DNA from: an uncultured Collinsella sp.
Lineage (GTDB): Bacteria > Actinomycetota > Coriobacteriia > Coriobacteriales > Coriobacteriaceae
NCBI GenBank assembly: GCA_900758375.1
Contig: CAAERJ010000016.1
Coordinates: forward strand, 1-32,220
Direction: 5' to 3'
DNA length: 32,220 nt
The notes beneath the pieces are model-generated. The model searched no databases. It was not told the origin of the DNA and saw only the letters and a program-made list of their open reading frames with translations. Positions 15,442-22,757 of this stretch are shown piece after piece. Positions within the stretch are counted from its first letter, which is position 1, and each line of letters starts with the position of its first letter. A program made the position numbers and the translations under genes.

Positions 15442-15834
15442 GCCTCTCCTCTCTATCGTGTTGGCGTCCCGTCTGGGGGTCGTGGCTGGCGATTGCCGGG
15501 CGACCCTTTGAAAGGGACATGACATGCAGCCCTTATAATACCGCGAAATGCACGGAATATTCGGCGAACGGCTCAGTTTTCGTAGCGAGAAGCGCGGAAC
15601 TTTCAATTGAAACGATTTAAATGAGATATATTCATCAGAAGTGCGTGTCTCATATTTGTCGTTTTTGGTCAGCTTGCGGAAACGTTGCATTGTTCGACCT
15701 GCGCTGAAGTGCCGTTCGCCGGTTGTTTACTGCCATTTGCCGTGCGCAGATGCCATTTTACGTGTTTGTTTTGATTGCACGCTTCAATCGTGGTGTATTG
15801 GAAGGCGCAAGTTGATTCCGCTGAAGGGGGTGCC
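15442..15834. other. Divergent regulatory region, NifU-like operon and RAYT-like gene
   Basis: 393 bases without a convincing gene. On the minus strand, TATTAT (15535-15540) is a likely -10 for the NifU-like operon, and the palindrome CCCTTT-G-AAAGGG (15504-15516) lies just past the predicted start, where an operator would act. TTTCAATTGAAA (15601-15612) is a 12-bp perfect palindrome. The right end has the three phased TGCC repeats listed separately. Confidence 0.5.
15710..15771 (+). repeat. Three helically phased TGCC repeats upstream of the RAYT-like gene
   Basis: TGCCGTTCGCCGG (15710), TGCCATTTGCCGTG (15731) and TGCCATTTTACGTG (15751) begin 21 and 20 bases apart, so they fall on the same face of the DNA. 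They end about 65 bases before the GTG start at 15835. Their position suggests binding sites for a regulator, possibly the neighbouring protein itself. Confidence 0.5.
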
Positions 15835-16644
15835 GTGCAGCGCGTTTGGAAAACGATCACCGGTTTTTACCATGTTTGTGCCCGCGGTATGGGCGGGCAG
15901 TTGATCTTTGAGAGCGACGAGGACCGGTGGGAGTTTTTGGAACTGATGCGCGACTGCTGCCGCGATGCCCAGGTGACGATTGTGGCGTGGTGTCTCATGA
16001 GCGACTACGTGGATCTGGTGCTTTTGGATTACGAGGACAAAATGAGCGCTGCTATGCAGCGGCTACTGTTGACGTATGCTCGTCGGTTCAATAAGCGTAC
16101 TGGGCGCGCGGGCTGCCTATTTCGTGAGCGTTTTGAGCGCCGCTCGCTCGATACCGACTGGCAGGTGATGGAGGCTATTCGCTCCGTGTGCGCCAATCCG
16201 CAGGTGGCGGGCATTAGCCTAATCGGGCGTTATCCCTGGAGCAGCTTTGCGGAGCATCTGCGCGCTTACGACAGTGATGCGGCTGATGTCACGAGGGGAT
16301 TTTCCGATCCTTCTTGCGTGCTTGAGTTTTTTGGTTCTGCCGAGGGCTTTATTGCCTATTCGCTAGCGATGTCCGGCGGCGGCGAGCCAGCGCTGTGCGA
16401 TATGAAAGAGACGGAGTGGGAACGCCACGCCTTTGCCGACAAGTTGGCGAAGAGCCTCGGGGTTCCGCTCCACGGGGTTAAAGCCACACCGCCGGCGCGG
16501 CGCGATAGTGTTGTTCTCGGATTGCACGATGCCGGTTTTACGGTGCGCCAGATTGAGCACTATACCGGGATTGGCAAAAGTACCGTCTCTCGTATTGTGC
16601 GCGCTTATGCGCAGATGGACGCGCAGGTCGAGGGCTCGAAATAA
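15835..16644 (+). CDS. REP-associated tyrosine transposase (RAYT/Y1_Tnp) relative with altered HUH motif
   Basis: This 269-residue protein has the Y1 transposase fold of IS200/RAYT proteins: GFYHVCARG (10-18), WCLMSDYVDLVLL (52-64), the tyrosine-bearing helix LLLTYARRFNKRTGRAGCLFRERFER (Y81) and CANPQVAGI...YPWSSF. In active members the second block reads CLMPNHVHLL, whose two His bind the metal. Here both are gone, giving Y58-V-D60, while the likely nucleophile Y81 remains. A helix-turn-helix (VRQIEHYTGIGKSTVSRIV) ends the protein. RAYTs cut and join REP hairpins; without HUH this one may bind DNA without cleaving it. GTG 15835 is chosen because AAGGGGG lies four bases upstream; an ATG at 15775 in frame is possible. 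Convergent with suf. Confidence 0.8.
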   Translation: MQRVWKTITGFYHVCARGMGGQLIFESDEDRWEFLELMRDCCRDAQVTIVAWCLMSDYVDLVLLDYEDKMSAAMQRLLLTYARRFNKRTGRAGCLFRERFERRSLDTDWQVMEAIRSVCANPQVAGISLIGRYPWSSFAEHLRAYDSDAADVTRGFSDPSCVLEFFGSAEGFIAYSLAMSGGGEPALCDMKETEWERHAFADKLAKSLGVPLHGVKATPPARRDSVVLGLHDAGFTVRQIEHYTGIGKSTVSRIVRAYAQMDAQVEGSK

Positions 16645-16649
16645 AGGCA

Positions 16650-16692
16650 GAAAAGAAAATGGCCGAATCGCGAAAGTTAAGCGATTCGGCCA
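16650..16692 (-). terminator. Terminator of the suf operon
   Basis: TGGCCGAATCGC (16660-16671) pairs perfectly with GCGATTCGGCCA (16681-16692) around a 9-nt loop. On the minus strand it is followed by TTTTCTTTT. It lies 28 bases past the sufU stop and between the convergent sufU and RAYT-like genes. Confidence 0.88.
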
Positions 16693-16720
16693 ACGGAATT
16701 CTTCAGATTTGAGACAACTA

Positions 16721-17155
16721 TTACTGATTATTTTGTCCCGTGAGCATACCGTCGAGGGTGCGCCAGGCGAGCTCGGCGCATTTGACGCGGGCGGGCATAT
16801 GCGAGATGTCCTGGAGCTGGGCGGCCTCGTCCAAGTCTTCCAGGTCTTCCTCGGAGAGCTGCTCGCCACGGATCATGGCGAGGAAAAGCCCTGCCAGACG
16901 ACGAGCCTCCTCGACCGTCTCGCCGGTGATGAGGTCGGCCATGATGTCGGCGCTGGCCTGGCTGATGGCGCAGCCGTGACCGGTAAACGATGCCTCCTCA
17001 ATAACGCCGTTCTCGACGCGTAGCTGCAGAGTGAGCTCGTCGCCGCAGCTGGGGTTGATGCCGTCGTGCTCGTGCGTGGGGGCATCCATCTCGTACTTGT
17101 AGTCGGGGTGCGAGTTGTGCTCCATAAACGTGGTGGAGGTGTACAGATTACCCAT
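16721..17155 (-). CDS. sufU: Iron-sulfur assembly sulfurtransferase SufU
   Basis: The product has 144 residues. SufU takes persulfide sulfur from SufS and passes it to the SufBCD scaffold; in Bacillus it is zinc-bound. The ligand set is complete and spaced as in B. subtilis SufU: C37 and D39 (PSCGDELTL), C62 (GHGCAISQASADIM) and C126 (RVKCAELAWRTL). The region 100-118 (SEEDLEDLDEAAQLQDI) matches the insertion that separates SufU from IscU. ATG 17155 overlaps the end of sufS by 8 bases, with GGAG upstream inside sufS, so the two are translationally coupled. It is the last gene of sufCBDSU and is followed by the terminator at 16650-16692. Confidence 0.93.
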   Translation of the reverse strand: MGNLYTSTTFMEHNSHPDYKYEMDAPTHEHDGINPSCGDELTLQLRVENGVIEEASFTGHGCAISQASADIMADLITGETVEEARRLAGLFLAMIRGEQLSEEDLEDLDEAAQLQDISHMPARVKCAELAWRTLDGMLTGQNNQ

Positions 17156-18473
17156 TGAACGTGCTCCAAACGTGATGTAAGCCGGCGATGAACTTGTCGA
17201 TATCGGCCTTGTCGTTGTAGAAGGCCACGCTGGCGCGGCAACAGGCAAGGTTCTCGACGCCCAGCCAGGTGAGCAGCGGCTGCGCGCAGTGGTGACCGGC
17301 GCGGATGCAGACGCCGTCCATGTCCATGATGCTCGCGACATCGTGCGGGTGGATACCCTTGACGTTAAAGCTGACGACGCCGTGATGGTTGTCCCAATAG
17401 ATGGAGCCGATGATCTGGACAAAGTCGAGCTGCATAAGCTCGCCCATCAGGTAGTGGACGAGTGCCTTCTCACGGATCTGGATGTTTTCGTAGCCTACCG
17501 TGTTGACCAGGTAATCAAGCGCCGCGCCCGTGGCGAAGATGCCGGCGGCGTCCTGCGTGCCGGCCTCGAACTTCTCGGGGACGGGCGCCCAGACGGCGTC
17601 CTGCTCGGTGACCGAGTCGATCATCTCGCCGCCGGTGAGCATGGGCGGCATGGCGTTGAGCAGGTCCATCTTGCCCCACAGCACGCCGATGCCCATGGGG
17701 CCCATGGCCTTGTGCGCGCTGAAGGCAAAGAAGTCGGCGCCCAGGTCGGCCACATCGACCGGCATGTGCGGCAGCGACTGTGCACCATCGACGACCAGAT
17801 AGCCACCGTACTTGTGCACGAGCTTGCCGAGGTTCTTGACCGGGTTCTCAACGCCCAGGACGTTAGAGACCTGACCCACGGCCAAGATCTTGGTCTTGGG
17901 GCCCACCTTGGACAGAACCTCCTCGGTCGTGAGCTGGCCGGTCTTGGTGGGGTAGAGGTAGACGAGCTTGGCGCCGGTCTCGCGGCAGACCTGCTGCCAC
18001 GGGATCAGGTTGGAGTGGTGCTCCATGATGGTGATGACGACCTCGTCGCCCGGCTCGAGGACTGTGGGCGCAAAGCTCTTGGCGACCAGGTTGAGCGACT
18101 CGCTCGTGTTGCGGGTGAAGACGATCTCGTTGGCCTGGGAAGCGCCGATGAGATCGGCGATCTGCTGACGCACCTTCGCGATAGCCTCGGTGGCTTCGAC
18201 GGACAGCGAGTACAGGCCGCGCAGGGGGTTGGCGTTCATGCGCTGGTAGAAGTCACGCTCGGCGTCGAGCACGCAGGCGGGGCGCTGCGCGGTGGCGGCG
18301 CTATCGAGGAAGGCGATCTCGGGGTGCTGCTGGAACAGCGGGAACTGCGCCTTGTAGGGATTGGTCTCGATGTCGACGGTAGGCCAGCCGCGCGAGGCCT
18401 CGTCGCTGGCGTCGAGCTCCATAGGCTCCGGTGCGGTACAGGTGTCGCATTTAACGTGCTCGGTGTCGATCAT
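17148..18473 (-). CDS. sufS: Cysteine desulfurase SufS
   Basis: This 441-residue PLP enzyme releases sulfur from cysteine as an enzyme-bound persulfide and alanine. PLP lysine K255 is in FSAHKAMGPMG, the catalytic cysteine C396 in RAGHHCAQPLL, and the stacking histidine is in MEHHSN (152-153). VVDGAQSLPHMPVD and FLDSAATAQRP are typical group II (SufS) blocks. The N-terminus is about 38 residues longer than in B. subtilis SufS and contains C9 and C12 (VKCDTC), followed by an acidic segment; this extension is unusual and its role is unknown. The start overlaps the sufD stop as ATGA, so the genes are coupled. The SufU partner follows directly. Confidence 0.94.
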   Translation of the reverse strand: MIDTEHVKCDTCTAPEPMELDASDEASRGWPTVDIETNPYKAQFPLFQQHPEIAFLDSAATAQRPACVLDAERDFYQRMNANPLRGLYSLSVEATEAIAKVRQQIADLIGASQANEIVFTRNTSESLNLVAKSFAPTVLEPGDEVVITIMEHHSNLIPWQQVCRETGAKLVYLYPTKTGQLTTEEVLSKVGPKTKILAVGQVSNVLGVENPVKNLGKLVHKYGGYLVVDGAQSLPHMPVDVADLGADFFAFSAHKAMGPMGIGVLWGKMDLLNAMPPMLTGGEMIDSVTEQDAVWAPVPEKFEAGTQDAAGIFATGAALDYLVNTVGYENIQIREKALVHYLMGELMQLDFVQIIGSIYWDNHHGVVSFNVKGIHPHDVASIMDMDGVCIRAGHHCAQPLLTWLGVENLACCRASVAFYNDKADIDKFIAGLHHVWSTFNG

Positions 18474-19741
18474 GCGAGCTCCTCCTCAAAGTTGTCGATC
18501 AGGTTATTGCCCAAGCGGACGACGGCAGCGCGGGTGCGCTCGTCAGTGGCGGAAAGCGCGGCGTCCTCCAGCTTGGCGCGGATGAACAGGTCCTCGGCGG
18601 CGTTTTGGTCAAGGCCGCGGCAGGCGAGATAGAACAGCTGCTCGTCACGGACGTGACCGATGGTGGCGCCGTGGTTGCCGGCGACGTCGTCCTCGTCGCA
18701 GAGGATGACGGGAACGGTCTTGTTGTCGACGCCCTTGTTGGCCAGCAGCACGGTTTCGCGCTCGGTGCCGGTTGCGCCCTTGCAGCCGTGCACGAGGTCG
18801 ATGGTGCCGCGGTAGACCTTCTTGGACGTGCCGGTCAGCACACCGTTTGCGTCGATCTCGCACTCGGTCTTGCGACCGCGGTGGCGCAGCTCGTAGTTAA
18901 AGTCACGCACCTGTTCGCGGGCGCCCAGGTAATCGGTATCGATGGTCACCTTGGCGGTGTCGCCCAGCAGGTCGCCGGCAAGGCCGGTGGCGCTGGCGCC
19001 GGCACCCAGGACGGTGTGCTGCACGTTGACGCGCGCGCCCTCGTCTAGGAACAGACCGGTGTCATCGAGTGCGATCCAGCTGTCGTCGAGCGTCTGCGTG
19101 CAAGTCACGTTGACGGTGGCGTACTCGTGAGCGCACACCCGCAGCACGGAGCCCACGACACCCTCGCCGGCAACGGGGGAATCCAAAGCGATGTGCAGGT
19201 CGAGCGTCGCCTGTGGGCGGGCGACGACATCGATAGCGGCGATGGCCGCGGCAGCGTCGACGCCACTCACACGCACGGTGACCGTGGCGTGCTGGTATGC
19301 GGGCACGTCGATGACGATGCGCTTGGTGGCGTGGTCGGCCAGGTAGGTGTAGGCGGCCTCGCCCATGCCGGTCTCGAAGGCCTCGGCAGGGGAGAGCTCC
19401 TCTTCGAGCTTGATGGCGCCGGCCTGGTAGACAGAGGTGGCGGGCACGTCGAGCTCGGTCTCTGGTGTGATGCGGGCGCGGTCGGCAGCGTCGCCGGGGG
19501 CGGAGGCGCGGCGCTCGGGGAAGCGCTCGGCCATGGCGTCCATGGCGGCGTCGAAGGCGTCGGCAGTGCCGCGGAACTGCTCGTCCAGCCCCTCGACCTC
19601 GACGGCCTCGGCAGGAGCGACGGTAAGCTCGTCCGAAAGCTCAAGCTTGGTCTGGTTCATGCGCAGCCAACCCCAAGTGGCGGCAGGCATCGCATTAACC
19701 TGCTCGAGCGTGGTGGCGGCGGTGTTCGTGGTCTGTTTCAT
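18470..19741 (-). CDS. sufD: Fe-S scaffold component SufD
   Basis: The product has 423 residues. SufD joins SufB and SufC to form the SufBC2D scaffold on which clusters are built. The C-terminal half shows the SufB/SufD core with GKTECEIDANGVLTGTSKKVYRGTIDL and the conserved end NHGATIGHVRDEQLFYLACRGLDQNAAEDLFI, where the His corresponds to a residue needed for cluster formation in E. coli SufD. The N-terminal 200 residues are poorly conserved, rich in Ala and Asp, as is usual for SufD. The ATG overlaps the sufB stop by one base (TAATG), and the stop overlaps sufS by 4 bases. Confidence 0.9.
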   Translation of the reverse strand: MKQTTNTAATTLEQVNAMPAATWGWLRMNQTKLELSDELTVAPAEAVEVEGLDEQFRGTADAFDAAMDAMAERFPERRASAPGDAADRARITPETELDVPATSVYQAGAIKLEEELSPAEAFETGMGEAAYTYLADHATKRIVIDVPAYQHATVTVRVSGVDAAAAIAAIDVVARPQATLDLHIALDSPVAGEGVVGSVLRVCAHEYATVNVTCTQTLDDSWIALDDTGLFLDEGARVNVQHTVLGAGASATGLAGDLLGDTAKVTIDTDYLGAREQVRDFNYELRHRGRKTECEIDANGVLTGTSKKVYRGTIDLVHGCKGATGTERETVLLANKGVDNKTVPVILCDEDDVAGNHGATIGHVRDEQLFYLACRGLDQNAAEDLFIRAKLEDAALSATDERTRAAVVRLGNNLIDNFEEELA

Positions 19742-21153
19742 TATCCGATCGCTCCTTCCATCTCGAGCTTGATCAGGTTGTTCATCTCGACGGCGTACTC
19801 CAGCGGCAACTCCTTGGAGACCGGGTTGGCAAAGCCGTTGACGATCATGGTGCGGGCCTCTTCCTCCGAGATGCCGCGGCTCATCAGGTAGAACACCTTA
19901 TCGTCGCCGATGCGGCCGATGGTGGCCTCGTGGCCGATGTCGACATTCTTGGCGCGGATGTCCATGGCGGGGATGGTATCGGAGCGGCTTTGGTCGTCGA
20001 GCATCAGCGACTGGCAGCTCACGGTTGCCTTGGAACCCTCGGCCTTGGGCGTGGCCACGATGGAGCTGCGGAAGGTCTGGATACCGCCGCTCTTGGAGAT
20101 ACCCTTGGTCTCGACGGTCGCAGAGGTGTCGGGCGCGTTGAGCACGACCTTGCAGCCGGTATCGAGGTTCTGGCCGGCGCCGGCAAAGGTAATGCCGGTA
20201 AAGCTCGAGCGGGCGCGACGGCCGTTGAGCACGCTCATGGGGTAGAGATAGCCCACATGGCTGCCGAAGGAGCCGCTGATCCACTCGATATCGCCGTCCT
20301 CGTCCACGCGCGCACGCTTGGTGTTGAGGTTGTACATGTTCTTGGACCAGTTCTCGATAGTCGAGTAGCGCAGATGCGCGCGCTTGCCCACAAACAGCTC
20401 GACAGCGCCTGCGTGGAGGTTGGCCACGTTGTACTTGGGCGCGGAGCAGCCCTCAATAAAGTGTAGGTCGGCATCGTCCTCGACGATGATGAGCGTGTGC
20501 TCAAACTGGCCGGCGCCCTTGGCGTTGAGGCGGAAGTAGCTCTGCAGCGGAAAATCGAGCTTGGTGCCCTTGGGCACGTAGACAAACGAGCCGCCCGACC
20601 ACACGGCGCCGTGCAGTGCCGCAAACTTGTGGTCGGTGGGCGGGATAAGTGTCATGAACTTCTCGTGGATGAGCGGCTCCCACTGCGGGTCGTGCAGGGC
20701 CTCCTCGATGCCGGAGTAGACGATGCCCATCTTGGACGCCGTGTCCTGCATGTTGTGGTAGACGAGCTCGGAGTCGTACTGCGCGCCGACACCCGCCAGG
20801 TAGCTGCGCTCGGCCTCGGGGATGCCCAGGCGCTCAAAGGTGCTCTTGATGTCGTCGGGCACCGACTCCCAGTCGTGCTTTTGGTCGGTGTTGGGCTTGA
20901 CGTAGGTGACGATGTTGTCCATGTCCAGGCCCTCGATGGAAGGGCCCCACGTCGGGTCGGGAAAACGATTGAAGATCTCGAGGGACTTGAGGCGCAGGTC
21001 GAGCATCCACTGCGGCTCGTCCTTCTTGGCGCTGATCTCGCGCACGATGTCGGGCGTGATGCCGGCGTCGAGGCGCTCGAATCCCTCCTCGCCATAGGTG
21101 AAGTCGTAGAGGCTGCGGTCGATGTCCGCGACCTCGGTGCGGTTCTTGGTCAT
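19741..21153 (-). CDS. sufB: Fe-S scaffold component SufB
   Basis: This 470-residue SufB is the main cluster-building subunit of the SufBCD complex. Family blocks appear in order: PDIVREISAKKDEPQWML near the N-terminus, AALHGAVWSGGSFVYVPKG in the middle, then HFIEGCSAPKYNVANLHAG, IEWISGSFGSHVGYLYPMS, LDTGCKVVLNAPDTSATVE and, near the end, DKVFYLMSRGISEEEARTMIVNGF. The length is the usual one. It starts 12 bases after sufC with no terminator between. The shared end blocks SRGISEEEA (SufB) and CRGLDQNAA (SufD) show the paralogy of the two subunits. Confidence 0.95.
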   Translation of the reverse strand: MTKNRTEVADIDRSLYDFTYGEEGFERLDAGITPDIVREISAKKDEPQWMLDLRLKSLEIFNRFPDPTWGPSIEGLDMDNIVTYVKPNTDQKHDWESVPDDIKSTFERLGIPEAERSYLAGVGAQYDSELVYHNMQDTASKMGIVYSGIEEALHDPQWEPLIHEKFMTLIPPTDHKFAALHGAVWSGGSFVYVPKGTKLDFPLQSYFRLNAKGAGQFEHTLIIVEDDADLHFIEGCSAPKYNVANLHAGAVELFVGKRAHLRYSTIENWSKNMYNLNTKRARVDEDGDIEWISGSFGSHVGYLYPMSVLNGRRARSSFTGITFAGAGQNLDTGCKVVLNAPDTSATVETKGISKSGGIQTFRSSIVATPKAEGSKATVSCQSLMLDDQSRSDTIPAMDIRAKNVDIGHEATIGRIGDDKVFYLMSRGISEEEARTMIVNGFANPVSKELPLEYAVEMNNLIKLEMEGAIG

Positions 21154-21165
21154 TGCGTCGCCCCT

Positions 21166-21966
21166 TTACGCCTGCTGCTCGGCAGCGGCGGCCTCGGCCT
21201 GGGCGCGCTGCTCGGCGGCCTCGCGCTCGAAGGTTTCAAAGCCGTTCTTGTCGATCCAGGGGATGAGCGAGGCGTCGTCCTCGCGCACGATGTGGCCCTT
21301 GACCATAACGTGGACGCGGTCGACATCCAGGTGCTCCAAGATGCGCGTGTTGTGCGTGATGATGAGCATGGAGCCGTCGCAGCTCTTGCGGTAGGCGTCC
21401 ATGCCGTGGCTGACGGTGGACAGGGCGTCGACGTCCAGGCCCGAGTCAGTTTCGTCCAGGATGGCGAGCTTGGGCTGCAACAGCAGAAGCTGGAGCATCT
21501 CGACCTTCTTTTTCTCGCCGCCCGAGAAGCCCACGCCCAGCTCGCGGTTGAGGTAGGCGGTGTCCATGTTGAGTTCGGCCGCGAGCTCCTTGACGCGACG
21601 GCGGAACTCCTTGCCCTTCATCTCCAGGCCGGGGCGGCCGGCGATGCTGGCGCGCAAAAAGCTCGACAGCGGCACGCCCGGGATCTCGACCGGGGCCTGG
21701 AAGCTCAGAAACAGGCCGGCGCGCGAACGCTTGTCGGTAGTGAGCTCGGTGATGTCCTGGCCGTCAAAGACGATGCGGCCGTCGTTGACGGTATAGACAG
21801 GGTCGCCCATGACCAGGTGGCCGAGGGTGGACTTGCCGGCGCCGTTGGGTCCCATCAGCACGTGGGTCTCGCCGGCGGCGACGTTGAGGTTGACGTTGTG
21901 GAGGATGGTCTTCTCGTCCACGGAGGCGGTCAGACCTTCGATGGAAAGCAGCGGATTTGCGCTCAT
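21166..21966 (-). CDS. sufC: Fe-S assembly ATPase SufC
   Basis: The product has 266 residues. SufC is the ABC-type ATPase that drives conformational change in SufBCD. Walker A GPNGAGKST is at 39-47, the signature FSGGEKKKVEMLQ carries the SufC-typical F in place of L, and Walker B reads KLAILDETDSGLD. The final 23 residues (FETFEREAAEQRAQAEAAAAEQQA region) form an Ala/Gln/Glu-rich tail not typical of SufC. ATG 21966 is chosen because AGAGGGA precedes it; an ATG 30 bases upstream in the same frame is possible. It is the first gene of the operon, so the order is C-B-D-S-U. Confidence 0.94.
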   Translation of the reverse strand: MSANPLLSIEGLTASVDEKTILHNVNLNVAAGETHVLMGPNGAGKSTLGHLVMGDPVYTVNDGRIVFDGQDITELTTDKRSRAGLFLSFQAPVEIPGVPLSSFLRASIAGRPGLEMKGKEFRRRVKELAAELNMDTAYLNRELGVGFSGGEKKKVEMLQLLLLQPKLAILDETDSGLDVDALSTVSHGMDAYRKSCDGSMLIITHNTRILEHLDVDRVHVMVKGHIVREDDASLIPWIDKNGFETFEREAAEQRAQAEAAAAEQQA

Positions 21967-22030
21967 GCTGTCCCTCTCTGTATATGGTGTACTCATAGGT
22001 GTACTAAACCCTAGGAATCTTCTCGGAATA

Positions 22031-22074
22031 AAGTTACTATGGGTTCGGCGTTAGTCAAGGGAAAACCCGACTAA
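22031..22074 (-). promoter_or_regulatory. Suf operon promoter with overlapping palindromic operator candidate
   Basis: On the minus strand TTGACT (22058-22053) and TAACTT (22036-22031) are spaced by 16 bases and point at sufC. The palindrome TTAGTC (22051-22056), N12, GACTAA (22069-22074) covers the -35 element, and the 12 central bases themselves contain GGG-AAAA-CCC. Occupation would block the promoter. The TAGTC/GACTA half-sites recall IscR-type sites, and the divergent gene encodes an Rrf2 regulator. Confidence 0.55.
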
Positions 22075-22187
22075 TCCACTCGACTTTTTAGATGTGGGAC
22101 ATAATAATCAGGCTTTTTGCCCCGCGTGGATAAGATTTGGGACAAACAAGCTTGGTATTTTGTTCCAGCAACGATGGGAGGGTAGGT

Positions 22188-22619
22188 ATGCTCATTTCTT
22201 CTAAGGGCCGCTATGCCCTCCGACTGATGATCTATATCGCAGCGCTTGGTGATGCCGAGGGCAAGATTGCTCTGCGCGAGGTCGCCGACCGCGAGCATAT
22301 CTCGCAAAAGTATTTGGAGCAGCTGGTTCGTCCGCTTATGAAGGCGGGCCTGCTTAGGAGCGTACGCGGCAAGGGCGGCGGCTACATGATGGCCAAGGAC
22401 CCCTCCGAGGTGCGTGCCGGCGACATCCTGCGTGCCGTCGAGGGCAGCACGGCTCCGGTGGCGTGCGACGGCATCGACAACAGCTGCACCCGCAGCGATC
22501 TTTGCTCGACCGTCAAGTTCTGGCGCGGGCTGGACGACGTGATCGAAAAGTACGTCGACGGCGTGACGCTGGCCGACCTAGCCGCCGTCCCCGAGATCAA
22601 CTTCGACATTAAGCTGTAG
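22188..22619 (+). CDS. Rrf2-family transcriptional regulator with three-cysteine cluster motif
   Basis: The product has 143 residues. The N-terminal winged helix-turn-helix (1-65) shows the Rrf2 pattern: SSKGRYALRLMIYIA, HISQKYLEQLVRPLMKAG and the wing SVRGKGGGY. C93, C100 and C106 form C-x6-C-x5-C, close to the C92/C98/C104 [2Fe-2S] ligands of E. coli IscR. Family knowledge suggests it senses Fe-S status and controls the divergent suf operon, a role like SufR or IscR. ATG 22188 follows GGGAGGGTAGGT; the upstream in-frame extension has no family similarity. The gap GGGACAAA (22139-22146) to TTTGTTCC (22159-22166) is an imperfect inverted repeat just ahead of its start and could be an autoregulatory site. 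Confidence 0.9.
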   Translation: MLISSKGRYALRLMIYIAALGDAEGKIALREVADREHISQKYLEQLVRPLMKAGLLRSVRGKGGGYMMAKDPSEVRAGDILRAVEGSTAPVACDGIDNSCTRSDLCSTVKFWRGLDDVIEKYVDGVTLADLAAVPEINFDIKL

Positions 22620-22657
22620 TTCGCGAGCAATTCCTTAAGATTTCGCGGAGGGCTGTT

Positions 22658-22692
22658 GCCGTTTGCCGAGTTGTTGTTGTGCAACAAACGGC
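22658..22692. other. Hairpin upstream of the surface protein gene
   Basis: GCCGTTTG (22658-22665) pairs with CAAACGGC (22685-22692), with GTTGTTGTTGTG in the loop. There is no U-tract. It stands 39 bases after the regulator stop and 66 bases before the next start; its role is unclear. Confidence 0.35.
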
Positions 22693-22757
22693 GAGCTGCA
22701 ATACTTAAATTTATCTTTGCAAACTGCACTTTAACCACACCAATGCAGGGAGGATCT

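Noticed and set aside
17289..22014. Long plus-strand frames over sufS, sufD, sufB and sufC
   Set aside because: All are antisense shadows; the minus-strand suf genes have complete motifs and coupled start/stop overlaps.
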